DNA of 8,486 bases, from assembly GCA_030425615.1 (NCBI GenBank), contig JAUIAI010000069.1, positions 1 to 8,486 of the forward strand, given 5' to 3'. This document shows positions 1-6,732 of the stretch, in pieces. The notes under the pieces are model-generated. The model saw only the letters and a list, made by a program, of their open reading frames with translations, was not told the origin of the DNA and ran no database searches. This DNA comes from Gammaproteobacteria bacterium. Its GTDB lineage: Bacteria; Pseudomonadota; Gammaproteobacteria; Burkholderiales; Burkholderiaceae_E. The position numbers and the translations under genes are program-made. Position 1 is the first letter of the stretch; each line of letters begins with the position of its first letter.

Positions 1-654
1 GAGCTGCTGCCTGAACTGGAAAAACTGGGCTTTGGTATCGTTGCATTCGCCTGCACAACCTGTAACGGCATGAGCGGCGCGCTCGACCCGAAAATTCAGC
101 AGGAAGTCATCGATCGCGATCTGCACAAAGCCCTGGAACCCATTGTCCAGGGGCTTGCCGACCAGCTGGAGCGTATGCCCAAGCCCACCATCGCCGCGAT
201 TAACGGCGTGTGCATGGGGGGCGGCCTGGAGGTGGCGCTGGGTTGCGACCTGCGTATCTGCGTGCCTCACGCCCGGTTTGCGACACCTGAGGGCAAGCTG
301 GGCATCATTCCCGGCGACGGAGGCGCCTGGCTTCTGCAGCGCGCCATCGGCTATCAGCGTGCCGCCGAGATGAGCTTCACCGGTGAAATGATCGACGCGC
401 AGACGGCGCTGTCCTATGGTCTGGTTTCCCGGGTCGTCGCGCCCGATGCCCTGATGGACACCGCCCGCGACCTCGCTGCGCGCATCGCGGCCAACCCGGG
501 CCCGGCGTTGCGCATGGCCAAGCGCCTGCTGCGCCAGGCGCAGACCTCGCGCCTGGACGAGACGCTGCAGATGTCGGCGGCCCTGCAGGCACTGGCGCAT
601 CACACACCCGAACACGATCAGGCCATCGCCGATTTCTTCGCCCAGCGCGGCTGA
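1..654 (+). CDS. Chimeric frame: AcnD C-terminal fragment joined to enoyl-CoA hydratase/isomerase (5' partial)
   Basis: The frame is open from base 1 to a TGA at 652-654, so the true start lies outside the window. Codons 1-41 match Fe/S-dependent 2-methylcitrate dehydratase AcnD: a GFGIV segment, then CTTCNGMSG, where C18 and C21 would be 4Fe-4S ligands, then the conserved DPKIQQE-IDRDL stretch. From about codon 42 the protein is a crotonase. It has PKPTIAAINGV, the oxyanion-hole region GGGLE with E77, and FATPEGKLGIIPGDGG with E97. E77 and E97 align with the two catalytic glutamates of enoyl-CoA hydratase (E144 and E164 in rat). The usual crotonase N-terminal ~90 residues, including the first oxyanion-hole loop (CAGGD-like), are absent. 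An ATG at 70 exists but lies inside the AcnD-derived part, so it is not a natural crotonase start. As written, neither enzyme would be complete. The crotonase identity is strong. Whether the fused gene exists in a cell is uncertain. Confidence 0.8.
   Translation, partial: ELLPELEKLGFGIVAFACTTCNGMSGALDPKIQQEVIDRDLHKALEPIVQGLADQLERMPKPTIAAINGVCMGGGLEVALGCDLRICVPHARFATPEGKLGIIPGDGGAWLLQRAIGYQRAAEMSFTGEMIDAQTALSYGLVSRVVAPDALMDTARDLAARIAANPGPALRMAKRLLRQAQTSRLDETLQMSAALQALAHHTPEHDQAIADFFAQRG
112..130 (+). other. Junction between AcnD-like and crotonase-like sequence
   Basis: AcnD proteins continue IDRDL with YATAVLSG and an NRNFDGR motif. Here IDRDL is followed directly by HKALEP and crotonase sequence. 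The frame is preserved across the join. Bases 1-120 are about 56% G+C by hand count (67/120), clearly lower than the rest of the window. No insertion sequence, tRNA or obvious long repeat marks the join. A few bases such as GATCTG could be shared microhomology, but this cannot be tested without the parent genes. Confidence 0.65.
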
Positions 655-704
655 CACGCGGCCGGGGGCGCCAGCGGCCCACGGCCCGGACGGAACGCGC
701 AACC

Positions 705-1472
705 GTGCCTTTCGAAGGATTCGATGTCACCACCTGGATCACGCTCGCGCCGATCGTGCTGCTGGCCAGCTTCGTGTTCCAGGCGGTCGGTTTCGGCGCC
801 GGTCTCGTGGCCGTTCCGCTCGCGACCATCTTCCTCGACCCGAAGATGGTGCTGCCCGTGCTGGCGTTGCTCGAGCTGGTGAACTCGCTGCGACTGCTCC
901 GGCTCAGTCACGGCGGTGCCCGGCTTGCCGAAGCCCTGCCGCTGATCCTGTTCTCCGGCATCGGCACGGCCGTGGGCGTGGGCCTGCTGGTGAACCTGCC
1001 GATCGGCTGGCTGATGATCGGGATGGCCGTGTTCATCGGCACCTTCCTCGTGCATCAGCAGCGTGGCGCCTCGAATCTTCCGACGCACTCGGTCTCGCGT
1101 GCGTGGGTCGTACCGACCGGTCTGGCCAGCGGGATCGGCTCGGCCATGTTCGGAATGGGCGGCCCTCCCTACCTGATCTACCTCCACCTTCGGGGTCTCC
1201 CGTTCGAGGCCTGGCGGGCCACGGCAGTGCTCGTGGGGCTGTTCAGCCTGATCTGGCGGATCACCGGATTCACCAGTGCCGGTCTCTATGCCCGACCGGG
1301 AATCCTGATCCTGTCGATCTCGCTCCTGCCGTCCGCCCTGATCGCCATCTGGCTGGCCGAGCGCGTCAAACCCCGGCTGGACGAGCGCCTGCTCCGTCGC
1401 TGCGTTCAGGTTCTGCTGGCGCTGGCGTCCCTGACGCTGCTCCTGCGCGGGGTGGGCGCGTTGCGACCCTGA
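705..1472 (+). CDS. TSUP family (TauE/SafE-like) membrane transporter
   Basis: This 255-residue, strongly hydrophobic protein has the size and two-repeat layout of the TSUP/DUF81 family, predicted anion permeases of the inner membrane that export sulfite, sulfoacetate or related organosulfur anions. The first repeat carries GFGAGLVAVPL at residues 29-39, and the second carries the matching FGMGGPP at 149-155. Each sits in a glycine-rich membrane segment, as is usual for the family. About seven to eight membrane helices are visible. The start is GTG at 705; the nearby ATG at 724 is out of frame. The upstream Shine-Dalgarno is poor, with only a GGA-type match. It lies 50 bases after the crotonase gene and may be co-transcribed. 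The substrate cannot be assigned: no sulfur-metabolism gene is adjacent. Confidence 0.88.
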   Translation: MPFEGFDVTTWITLAPIVLLASFVFQAVGFGAGLVAVPLATIFLDPKMVLPVLALLELVNSLRLLRLSHGGARLAEALPLILFSGIGTAVGVGLLVNLPIGWLMIGMAVFIGTFLVHQQRGASNLPTHSVSRAWVVPTGLASGIGSAMFGMGGPPYLIYLHLRGLPFEAWRATAVLVGLFSLIWRITGFTSAGLYARPGILILSISLLPSALIAIWLAERVKPRLDERLLRRCVQVLLALASLTLLLRGVGALRP

Positions 1473-1624
1473 CAGCCGGTTGCGGAGGTCGAAGCCCCCA
1501 CCGACCGCTCCTTCACCGGCAATGCCACCGGTCGGCAGCGACTTGCCATTGAACCGGCACGAGCAGCCCCGTTCGACGGAATTGCCCGACACTCGGCGCG
1601 GTTTCCGGACTACGGACCCGCCCC

Positions 1625-1972
1625 GTGGCTCAATGGCTGTTGCAGCTCGGCATCTTCGCGGCGATCTTCGCCCTGCCGTGCGCCCTGTTCGCGATTTCCA
1701 GGATCATCGCCGAGGAAATGCGCGACTTCTTCACGTCGACAGCACTGTCCGCGCTCGCGCACCTCATGCTCAGCGCGGCGCTGCTGACCCTGGCCTACCA
1801 GGCCATGGGCCTGCTCGTGGCGCCCGACGGCTGGCGCCACTTCGGGATGCTGATCGAGATCGCGTTCGTGCTCTCGGCGGGCGCCTGGCTGCTGGGGGCC
1901 GCCGGCTGTCTCTACGGCGACCACGCACCCAGCAACCGGATCGGCCCGCGCGGCATCAAACGTTACCGCTGA
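1625..1972 (+). CDS. Small three-helix membrane protein, function unknown
   Basis: I do not recognise a family. The 115-residue product has three clear hydrophobic helices at about 4-25, 41-65 and 74-98. An acidic/amphipathic stretch (AEEMRDFF) lies between the first two. The C-terminal tail is short and basic, ending in GIKRYR, which predicts a cytoplasmic C-terminus by the positive-inside rule. The start is GTG at 1625: the frame has a stop at 1550-1552 and no other ATG or GTG in between. No good ribosome-binding site is seen. The 152 bases separating it from the transporter hold only a weak 7-bp inverted repeat and no convincing gene. It converges on the minus-strand dehydrogenase with 81 bases between the stop codons. 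The hydrophobic pattern makes it more credible than the competing frame at 1480-2070, which is arginine/proline-rich. Confidence 0.65.
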   Translation: MAQWLLQLGIFAAIFALPCALFAISRIIAEEMRDFFTSTALSALAHLMLSAALLTLAYQAMGLLVAPDGWRHFGMLIEIAFVLSAGAWLLGAAGCLYGDHAPSNRIGPRGIKRYR

Positions 1973-2053
1973 GGCCGGCGGCGCGGGCGCGGACCCGACG
2001 ACCCAAGCGGCCGGCGCGGGCAGACGCCGCCGCGCGCACGGCACGAGCGTCCG

Positions 2054-2818
2054 TCAGCCTGCCCCCGTGATGCCGCCGTCCACGACGATGGTCTGACCGG
2101 TCATGAACGCCCCCGCCCGGCTGCAGAGCATCGCGACCACCCCCGCGATGTCGTCGGGTTCGCCGAGCCGGCGCAGCGGATAACGGGCCTCGGCGGCGGC
2201 CCGCCGTTCAGGGTCTTCGTACAGCGCCCGGGCCATGTCGGTCTTGATGAGGCCCGGCGCGACACAGTTCACACGCACGTTGTCCGGGCCCCATTCGACG
2301 CCCAGGTTGCGCGCGAGCTGCATGTCCGCGGCCTTGGAGATGCAGTACAGACCGATTTCGGTGGAGCCCTTGAGACCGCCGATCGAGGAGATGATGACGA
2401 TGGCGCCGCCACCGCGCGACTTCATCTCCGGATAGACCATCTGACAGAGCCAGTGGTTGCTGAGCACATTGTTGCTCATGACCTTCTGGAAGACCTCGTC
2501 GCTCATGCCGCTGCTCGGTCCGAAATACGGGTTGGACGCGGCATTGCACACGAGCGCATCGATGGGGCCGAGCTGTCGGCGCGTCTCGTCGATGAGGTTC
2601 TGCAGTTCTTCCTTGCGCGAAATGTTGGCCGGTACGGCAATGGCCTCTCCCCCCGCCTGGCGGATCTCCGCCACCGCGGCCTCGCAGGCGTCGGCCTTGC
2701 GGCTCGAGATCACCACCCGGGCGCCCAGCCCGGCCAGCGCCATGGCAGTGGCCTTGCCGATGCCCCGGCTGGAACCGGTGACCACGACCACCTTGCCGGT
2801 CATGTCGAACAGCGTCAT
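2054..2818 (-). CDS. Short-chain dehydrogenase/reductase (SDR), DHRS4-like
   Basis: This is a full-length classical SDR of 254 residues, a cytoplasmic NAD(P)-dependent oxidoreductase. The Rossmann motif TGSSRGIG is at 14-21, the NAAS motif at 92-95, and the catalytic tetrad is N117, S145, Y158 and K162 (YxxxK with the usual 13-residue Ser-Tyr spacing). VNCVAPGLIKT and a C-terminal TGQTIVVDGG complete the fold. Arginine 40 after the second strand (SSRK) favours NADP(H). The NPYFG and RRLGEP segments resemble the DHRS4/carbonyl-reductase clade. The substrate is unknown; aldehydes, ketones or 3-hydroxyacyl compounds are all plausible. The start at 2816-2818 is backed by a GGAG seven bases upstream. 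The gene is divergent from the HlyD/M50/SecA operon. The frame is intact and nothing key is missing. Confidence 0.95.
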   Translation of the reverse strand: MTLFDMTGKVVVVTGSSRGIGKATAMALAGLGARVVISSRKADACEAAVAEIRQAGGEAIAVPANISRKEELQNLIDETRRQLGPIDALVCNAASNPYFGPSSGMSDEVFQKVMSNNVLSNHWLCQMVYPEMKSRGGGAIVIISSIGGLKGSTEIGLYCISKAADMQLARNLGVEWGPDNVRVNCVAPGLIKTDMARALYEDPERRAAAEARYPLRRLGEPDDIAGVVAMLCSRAGAFMTGQTIVVDGGITGAG

Positions 2819-2825
2819 GTCATTT

Positions 2826-2829
2826 CTCC
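2826..2829 (-). promoter_or_regulatory. Ribosome-binding site of the SDR gene
   Basis: Read on the minus strand, GGAG lies seven bases before the ATG at 2818. It is the clearest Shine-Dalgarno in the window and fixes the dehydrogenase start. The next in-frame ATG (codon 6) would cut close to the nucleotide-binding strand and has no such site. Confidence 0.75.
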
Positions 2830-2903
2830 ATCGTTATTGATCCGGCTGCCGGCCCGCGTCGGGGGAGCTGGGGCCGGTCGGTTGTATCCGGCAGACGGCC
2901 GGC

Positions 2904-2921
2904 ACCGCTCGTCCGAGCGGT
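2904..2921. repeat. Perfect 7+7 inverted repeat with 4-base centre
   Basis: ACCGCTC, then GTCC, then GAGCGGT: the arms are exact reverse complements. It lies in the divergent control region, about 85 bases from the dehydrogenase start. A smaller CCGGC/GCCGG repeat (2888-2892 and 2898-2902) sits beside it. There is no T-run, so an intrinsic terminator is unlikely. A dimeric regulator's operator or an mRNA hairpin is possible. Dyads of this length also occur by chance in 70% G+C DNA. Confidence 0.45.
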
Positions 2922-3160
2922 CTTCCCGGACGTCGGTCGCGTGCGCATGGGGCAACCCGCGGCCGAAACGGCCCGCCACACTGTGCGTCGACGAAACCGC
3001 ACTCGACAATGCTAACCGACCCGCCGTGCAGACCCTGACGGAACCCGCCTCGGAAGCCGACTCAGCCACCGGAGCGCCGGACCACGTCGTCCGGACCCCT
3101 CGTGCGGCCCCCACTTCGCCCGTTGCCCGGGATTGCGCCGGTTCACCGGCCCCGGACCCG

Positions 3161-4564
3161 ATGCCGGAGACGGTACCCGTCTCCGACTGGGCGTCGGTGG
3201 CGCTCGACATCCAGCAGGAGGCGTCCGAGGCCACCCGCTTCACCGTGCTCGGCGCGGCCTGGACCCGCGCGCTCGCGCAACACCTCGGCGCCGCGCAGGT
3301 CACGCTGGCCTGGCGCCGCCGGGGCGACTTGAAACTGGTGGCCGCAGCACCGCTGCGACCGGGTCAGTTCAGCGCCGCGCGCAGGCGCGCCCTGCTCCTG
3401 GCCATGGACGAGGCCTGCGATCAGCAGGTGACACTCGCGAGCAGCGATGCCGACCCCCGATCTGAAGAATCGGCGCACATTGTCCTGGCCCAGCAGGCGC
3501 TGGCCCGACGATTCGAGGCCCGCGGGGTGCTGGTCGTGTCCGTGCCGCTGCCTCACGAACGGAACACGGTCGGCGCGCTCAACCTCGTCTGGACCGGCGA
3601 CGCGGCACGCAGCCTGGCGGCCCGACAGGAATCCCTCCTCGCGATGCTCGAGCGTCACGCGACGACCATGACCCAGTCGCTGCGGCTCGCGCGTGCGGCC
3701 GAGCGTCCCTGGCCGGCGCGGATGCGTCACCGCCTGCGATACGCTCCCCGTGATCACCGCCGTCGCCTGATGGCGGGCGCGGGGCTCGCGCTCGTTGCGA
3801 CCCTGGCCCTGCTGACGCCGTTCGAGCGCCACCTGAACCTGGACGCAAGGCTTCAGGGCGCCATCGAGCGCCAGGTCGCCGCCCCTGACGACGGCTCGCT
3901 CGCCGAAGTGCACGTGCGGCCCGGCGACCGGGTCCGGGCCGGCGCCGTGCTGGCGACCCTCACCGACCGCGAACTGCGGCTGGAGCGAGACCGCCTGCTC
4001 AGCGAACTCGCGCAGCATCAGGGCCGGGTCGACGCCGCGATGGCGGTGGGCGACCGCACGGAGTTGTCGATCGCGCAGAGTCTGATCGCGCAGACGCAAG
4101 CACAGCTCGCCCGGCACGAGACACGACTGTCCGAGGCCCGCGTACGAGCGCCGATCGACGGCGTCGTCCTCGACGGAGAGATCTGGCAGCTGGAAGGCAC
4201 GCCGGTCACCCGCGGCCAGGCCCTGTTCACGCTCGCCCCCGAGCATGCCTACCGGGTCGTGATCGACATCGACGAAGCCGCGCGGAGCCGGCTGGCCGCC
4301 GGCAGCGAGGGCATCCTGCGCATTCAGGGCATCGCGGCCGGTGCACTGCCGTTCAGCATCGATCGGATCTCGCCCGTGGCCGTCGAGCGCGAGAGCGCCG
4401 TGGTCTTCGAGGCGCACGCCCGGCTGCGCTCGCAACATCCGGATCTGCGCGCCGGCATGCGCGGAATCGCCCAGGTCCGCACCGAACCGGCCAGTCTTCT
4501 CGGCCGCTGGACCGAACGGGTACGCCAGCGACTGCTGCTGGTCTGGTGGCGATGGCAGCCATGA
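3161..4564 (+). CDS. GAF-like domain / HlyD-type membrane-fusion adaptor
   Basis: The predicted 467-residue inner-membrane protein has a cytoplasmic N-terminal region (about 12-175) with a GAF-like pattern: an early SDWASVALDIQQ helix, then strands with VLVVSVPL and GALNLVW. A basic stretch (RRRL) leads into one membrane helix at about 203-221. The periplasmic part follows HlyD/MFP order: a first lipoyl half-motif near 237-268 (VAAPDDGSLAEVHVRPGDRV), an alpha-hairpin at about 268-325, a second half-motif at RAPIDGVV (329-336), then a beta-barrel with LRAGMRG near 429-434. Such adaptors bridge an inner-membrane pump to an outer-membrane channel. The ATG at 3161 was chosen because it places the conserved tryptophan about ten residues in, as I recall for this adaptor type; an in-frame GTG at 3026 would add 45 proline/alanine-rich residues. 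The stop overlaps the next start by ATGA. Function in export is family-based; ligand binding by the GAF part is inference. Confidence 0.85.
   Translation: MPETVPVSDWASVALDIQQEASEATRFTVLGAAWTRALAQHLGAAQVTLAWRRRGDLKLVAAAPLRPGQFSAARRRALLLAMDEACDQQVTLASSDADPRSEESAHIVLAQQALARRFEARGVLVVSVPLPHERNTVGALNLVWTGDAARSLAARQESLLAMLERHATTMTQSLRLARAAERPWPARMRHRLRYAPRDHRRRLMAGAGLALVATLALLTPFERHLNLDARLQGAIERQVAAPDDGSLAEVHVRPGDRVRAGAVLATLTDRELRLERDRLLSELAQHQGRVDAAMAVGDRTELSIAQSLIAQTQAQLARHETRLSEARVRAPIDGVVLDGEIWQLEGTPVTRGQALFTLAPEHAYRVVIDIDEAARSRLAAGSEGILRIQGIAAGALPFSIDRISPVAVERESAVVFEAHARLRSQHPDLRAGMRGIAQVRTEPASLLGRWTERVRQRLLLVWWRWQP
4561..4564 (+). promoter_or_regulatory. ATGA stop/start overlap (adaptor to M50 gene)
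   Basis: The adaptor's TGA (4562-4564) overlaps the ATG (4561-4563) of the M50 gene, a typical arrangement for translational coupling. Alternative in-frame starts at 4546 (GTG) and 4552 (ATG) would only lengthen the overlap. This supports one operon with matched production of the two membrane proteins. Confidence 0.7.
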
Positions 4565-6732
4565 AGCCGGTCGGCCCCGCCAGAGTCTCACTGACCAGTC
4601 CGCACTGGTACCGGGTGCGAGGCCTCGCACCGGCCTGGAACCCGGATTGCCGGATCTCGCGCCGGCGCTCGCGCACCGGGGTCGTCATGATCGTCGGGGT
4701 CGATGGCGCCGGAACCCGTTTCGCGCTGAACGAAGCGGCCTGGTCGGTGATCGGCCGCTGCGACGGCCGCACCGAGCTCGACACCATCTGGCGTCGGTTG
4801 GCCGAGCAGGACCCCGAGGGTCTGCCCCCGCAGACCGACCTGATCGGGCTGGTCTCGCGTCTGGTGGGCGCCGGCATTCTCGTCTGCGGCGACTGGCCGG
4901 ACCTGGACACGCGCCTGTCGCGCGAGGCGGTCCAGCGCCGCCGCGAACGGTCGCAACGCCTGAATCCACTGGCGCCCAGGGTGCCGCTGGGCTCACCGGA
5001 TGCCCTGCTGAGCGGCCTGCGGCCGATCGGCGCGCTCGTCTTCTCGCGCGCCGGCGCGGTCGCCTTCGCCGTGCTGACGATCGTTGCGCTGGGCCAGCTG
5101 ATCGAGCGCTTGGACGAATGGCTCGCGCACGCCGGGCGGCTGTTCGGCGACTGGCGCCACTGGTGGCTGCCCGTGCTCTGCTATCCGCCGCTGAAGGCCG
5201 TTCACGAGCTGGCCCACGGGCTCGCGATCCAGCGCTTCGGCGGCCGGGTACGCGAGGCGGGCATCGGTCTGCTGCTGGGCATGCCGGCGCCCTACGTGGA
5301 TGCCTCCGCCGCCGAGGACTTCGCGCGCCCGGGGGAACGGGCCCTGGTGAGCGCCGCCGGCATCCTGGCCGAACTCGCGCTCGCCGCGTGCGCGGTGATC
5401 GTCTGGAGCGCGGCCGCCCCGGGCCCGCTGCGCGACGCCGCCCTGGTCGTGGCCGTGATCGGCGGGGTCTCCACCCTGCTGTTCAACGGGAATCCCCTGG
5501 TCAGGCTGGACGGCTACTACGTGCTCACGGACCTGTCGGACATGCCGCGTCTGGCCGAAGACAGTCGGTCGGCCTGGCAGGCCGCCTGGCGGCGGGCACT
5601 GCTGGGGATTCCCTCGGAGCGTCGGTCCCGTACCGCGACCGAACGCATCGCCCACGGCCTGTACGCGCCCGCGGCCTGGATCTACCGGGCAATGCTGCTC
5701 CTGTGGGTCGCCGGCTGGCTCGGATCGGTCAGCCGCATCGCGGGCCTCACGGTGCTGGCGCTGGCACTGGTCTGGCTCGTGGCGATCCCTCTGATCCGGC
5801 TGCTGCGTGCGCCGGTCGACGACCGGGCACCGCTGCGCAGTCGCGCCAGGGCCTGGACCCGTGCCGGGCTGATCGTCGGCAGCGTCGGGCTCCTGGCCCT
5901 GGTGCCGCTGCCGGACCGCACGTGGCTCGAGGGCGTGGTCTGGCCGGCGGATGTCTCGCGGGTGAGAAATCCGGACGCGGGCACCGTGCGGACCCTGCTG
6001 GCGTTCGAAGGGGAACGCGTGCGCGCAGGGCAGACCCTGATGCTGCTCGAGGACCCCGATCTCGACGCCGAGATCGACCGCGCGCGCAAGGCGCTGGCCG
6101 GACATCGCACCGCCTGGCTCGACAAGCTGCAGTCGCGGTCCGCCGAAGCCGCTTCCGCCCGCGAAGGCCTGCACCGGGCCGAGCGGCACCTGGAGGATCT
6201 GATGGAGCGCCGCGCCCGGCTGCGGGTGACCGCCCCCACGAACGGTCGGCTGCGATACGTCGGCTCGCCGGCCGATCTGCCCGGGCGCCACGTCGGCGCG
6301 GGCACCGATCTCGCCGTCATCGAGTCCGGGCTCGTGCCGCAGGTGCGCGCGCTCGCCGACCAGTTCGTCATCGCGCGCCTGGCCGAAGCGGAGACACCGC
6401 CCGTCGTCGCGGTGGCCGACGACGGCAGCGGACGACTGCTGCCGGCACGGCTGGAAGTCGACGCGCCCACGGCGGTGGCGCGTCTGCCGCATCCGGCGCT
6501 GGCGGGGGCGCTCGGCGGCCCGGTCGAGGCCCGGCGAGACCCGAAGAGCGGCGAGTGGTTCGCGCAGTCGGCCCACTACCCGGTTTCGGTGGCAGTACAG
6601 ACTCCCGTGGATCTGCGGCCGGAGACCCGGGCCAGGGTGCTGGTGTCGTTCGGACGGCGACCGCTGATCCTGCAACTCGCCGACCGCGTCCATCGGACGA
6701 TCGCGCCGCGGCTGGCGCCGGACTGGTCATGA
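4561..6732 (+). CDS. PqqD/RRE-like, M50 site-2 protease and HlyD-like fusion protein
   Basis: Predicted 723-residue polytopic inner-membrane protein. Residues about 42-110 resemble a PqqD-like winged-helix module (RFALNEAAWSVIGRCDG, then a helical LVSRLVGAGIL). Helices from about 153 onward form an M50 metalloprotease core. HELAH at 215-219 supplies two zinc histidines and the catalytic glutamate, and NPLVRLDGYY at 311-320 carries the second conserved motif with D317 as the likely third ligand, so the active site looks intact. Further helices lie roughly at 260-330, 375-420 and 435-455. The C-terminal ~270 residues are periplasmic and HlyD-like: a lipoyl-type half near 463-495 (NPDAGTVRTLLAFEGERVRAGQ), a coiled-coil stretch about 500-555, then RVTAPTNGRLRY. 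M50 enzymes cleave substrates within or near the membrane. Here the enzyme could process an exported substrate or serve as the membrane anchor of a channel. It overlaps both neighbours by ATGA. Domain identity is solid; the role is inference. Confidence 0.88.
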   Translation: MKPVGPARVSLTSPHWYRVRGLAPAWNPDCRISRRRSRTGVVMIVGVDGAGTRFALNEAAWSVIGRCDGRTELDTIWRRLAEQDPEGLPPQTDLIGLVSRLVGAGILVCGDWPDLDTRLSREAVQRRRERSQRLNPLAPRVPLGSPDALLSGLRPIGALVFSRAGAVAFAVLTIVALGQLIERLDEWLAHAGRLFGDWRHWWLPVLCYPPLKAVHELAHGLAIQRFGGRVREAGIGLLLGMPAPYVDASAAEDFARPGERALVSAAGILAELALAACAVIVWSAAAPGPLRDAALVVAVIGGVSTLLFNGNPLVRLDGYYVLTDLSDMPRLAEDSRSAWQAAWRRALLGIPSERRSRTATERIAHGLYAPAAWIYRAMLLLWVAGWLGSVSRIAGLTVLALALVWLVAIPLIRLLRAPVDDRAPLRSRARAWTRAGLIVGSVGLLALVPLPDRTWLEGVVWPADVSRVRNPDAGTVRTLLAFEGERVRAGQTLMLLEDPDLDAEIDRARKALAGHRTAWLDKLQSRSAEAASAREGLHRAERHLEDLMERRARLRVTAPTNGRLRYVGSPADLPGRHVGAGTDLAVIESGLVPQVRALADQFVIARLAEAETPPVVAVADDGSGRLLPARLEVDAPTAVARLPHPALAGALGGPVEARRDPKSGEWFAQSAHYPVSVAVQTPVDLRPETRARVLVSFGRRPLILQLADRVHRTIAPRLAPDWS
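6729..6732 (+). promoter_or_regulatory. ATGA stop/start overlap (M50 gene to SecA-like gene)
   Basis: The M50 gene's TGA (6730-6732) overlaps the ATG (6729-6731) that opens the SecA-like frame. This is the second such overlap in the operon. It points to coupled translation of the ATPase with the membrane components and supports this start over the internal ATGs further in. Confidence 0.7.

Larger units (their letters stand above)
2819..3160. other. Divergent intergenic region between SDR and the HlyD/M50/SecA operon
   Basis: These 342 bases separate two divergent start codons and must hold the promoter of the dehydrogenase and probably that of the three-gene operon. No convincing -35/-10 pair was found on either strand. 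AT-richer spots are GTTATTGAT (about 2833-2841), just upstream of the dehydrogenase ribosome-binding site, and ACAATGCTAAC (about 3007-3017). A perfect dyad sits at 2904-2921. The part from 3026 to 3160 is open in the adaptor frame, starting at a GTG, and is proline/alanine-rich; it may be an N-terminal extension of the adaptor and not leader DNA. Confidence 0.55.

Noticed and set aside
70..654. Crotonase starting at the ATG at 70 as a normal gene
   Set aside because: The first ~18 codons from that ATG are AcnD-like, not crotonase, and the frame is open upstream to base 1. A complete crotonase would need about 90 more residues of its own N-terminus.
1501..1535. Inverted repeat CCGACCG / CGGTCGG as a terminator after the transporter gene
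   Set aside because: The 21-base loop is long, the arms are only 7 bp and there is no T-run.
618..1592. Minus-strand frame (324 codons) over the TSUP gene
   Set aside because: Its product is hydrophilic, Gln/Gly/Arg-rich and without motifs, whereas the plus strand encodes a clear transporter.
1977..2031. GGCGGCG / CGCCGCC pair between the convergent stops as a bidirectional terminator
   Set aside because: The arms are 41 bases apart with no T- or A-run, and such pairs arise easily in GC-rich DNA.
1480..2070. Alternative plus-strand frame (196 codons) overlapping the small membrane protein
   Set aside because: The translation is Arg/Pro/Ala-rich with no hydrophobic helices or motifs. The 1625-1972 frame is far more protein-like.
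2453..3160. Upstream extension of the adaptor frame across the dehydrogenase gene
   Set aside because: Most of it is antisense to an intact SDR with full motifs, and the translated sequence is low-complexity. Only the part from 3026 is worth keeping as an alternative start.
3143..4630. Long minus-strand open frame (495 codons)
   Set aside because: It is antisense to the adaptor gene and its product is Arg/Gln/Gly-rich with no motif. Long shadow frames are expected in 70% G+C DNA.
4993..6693. Long minus-strand open frame (566 codons)
   Set aside because: It mirrors the M50 gene, is rich in Arg, Gln, Pro and Gly, and shows no domain or start signal.
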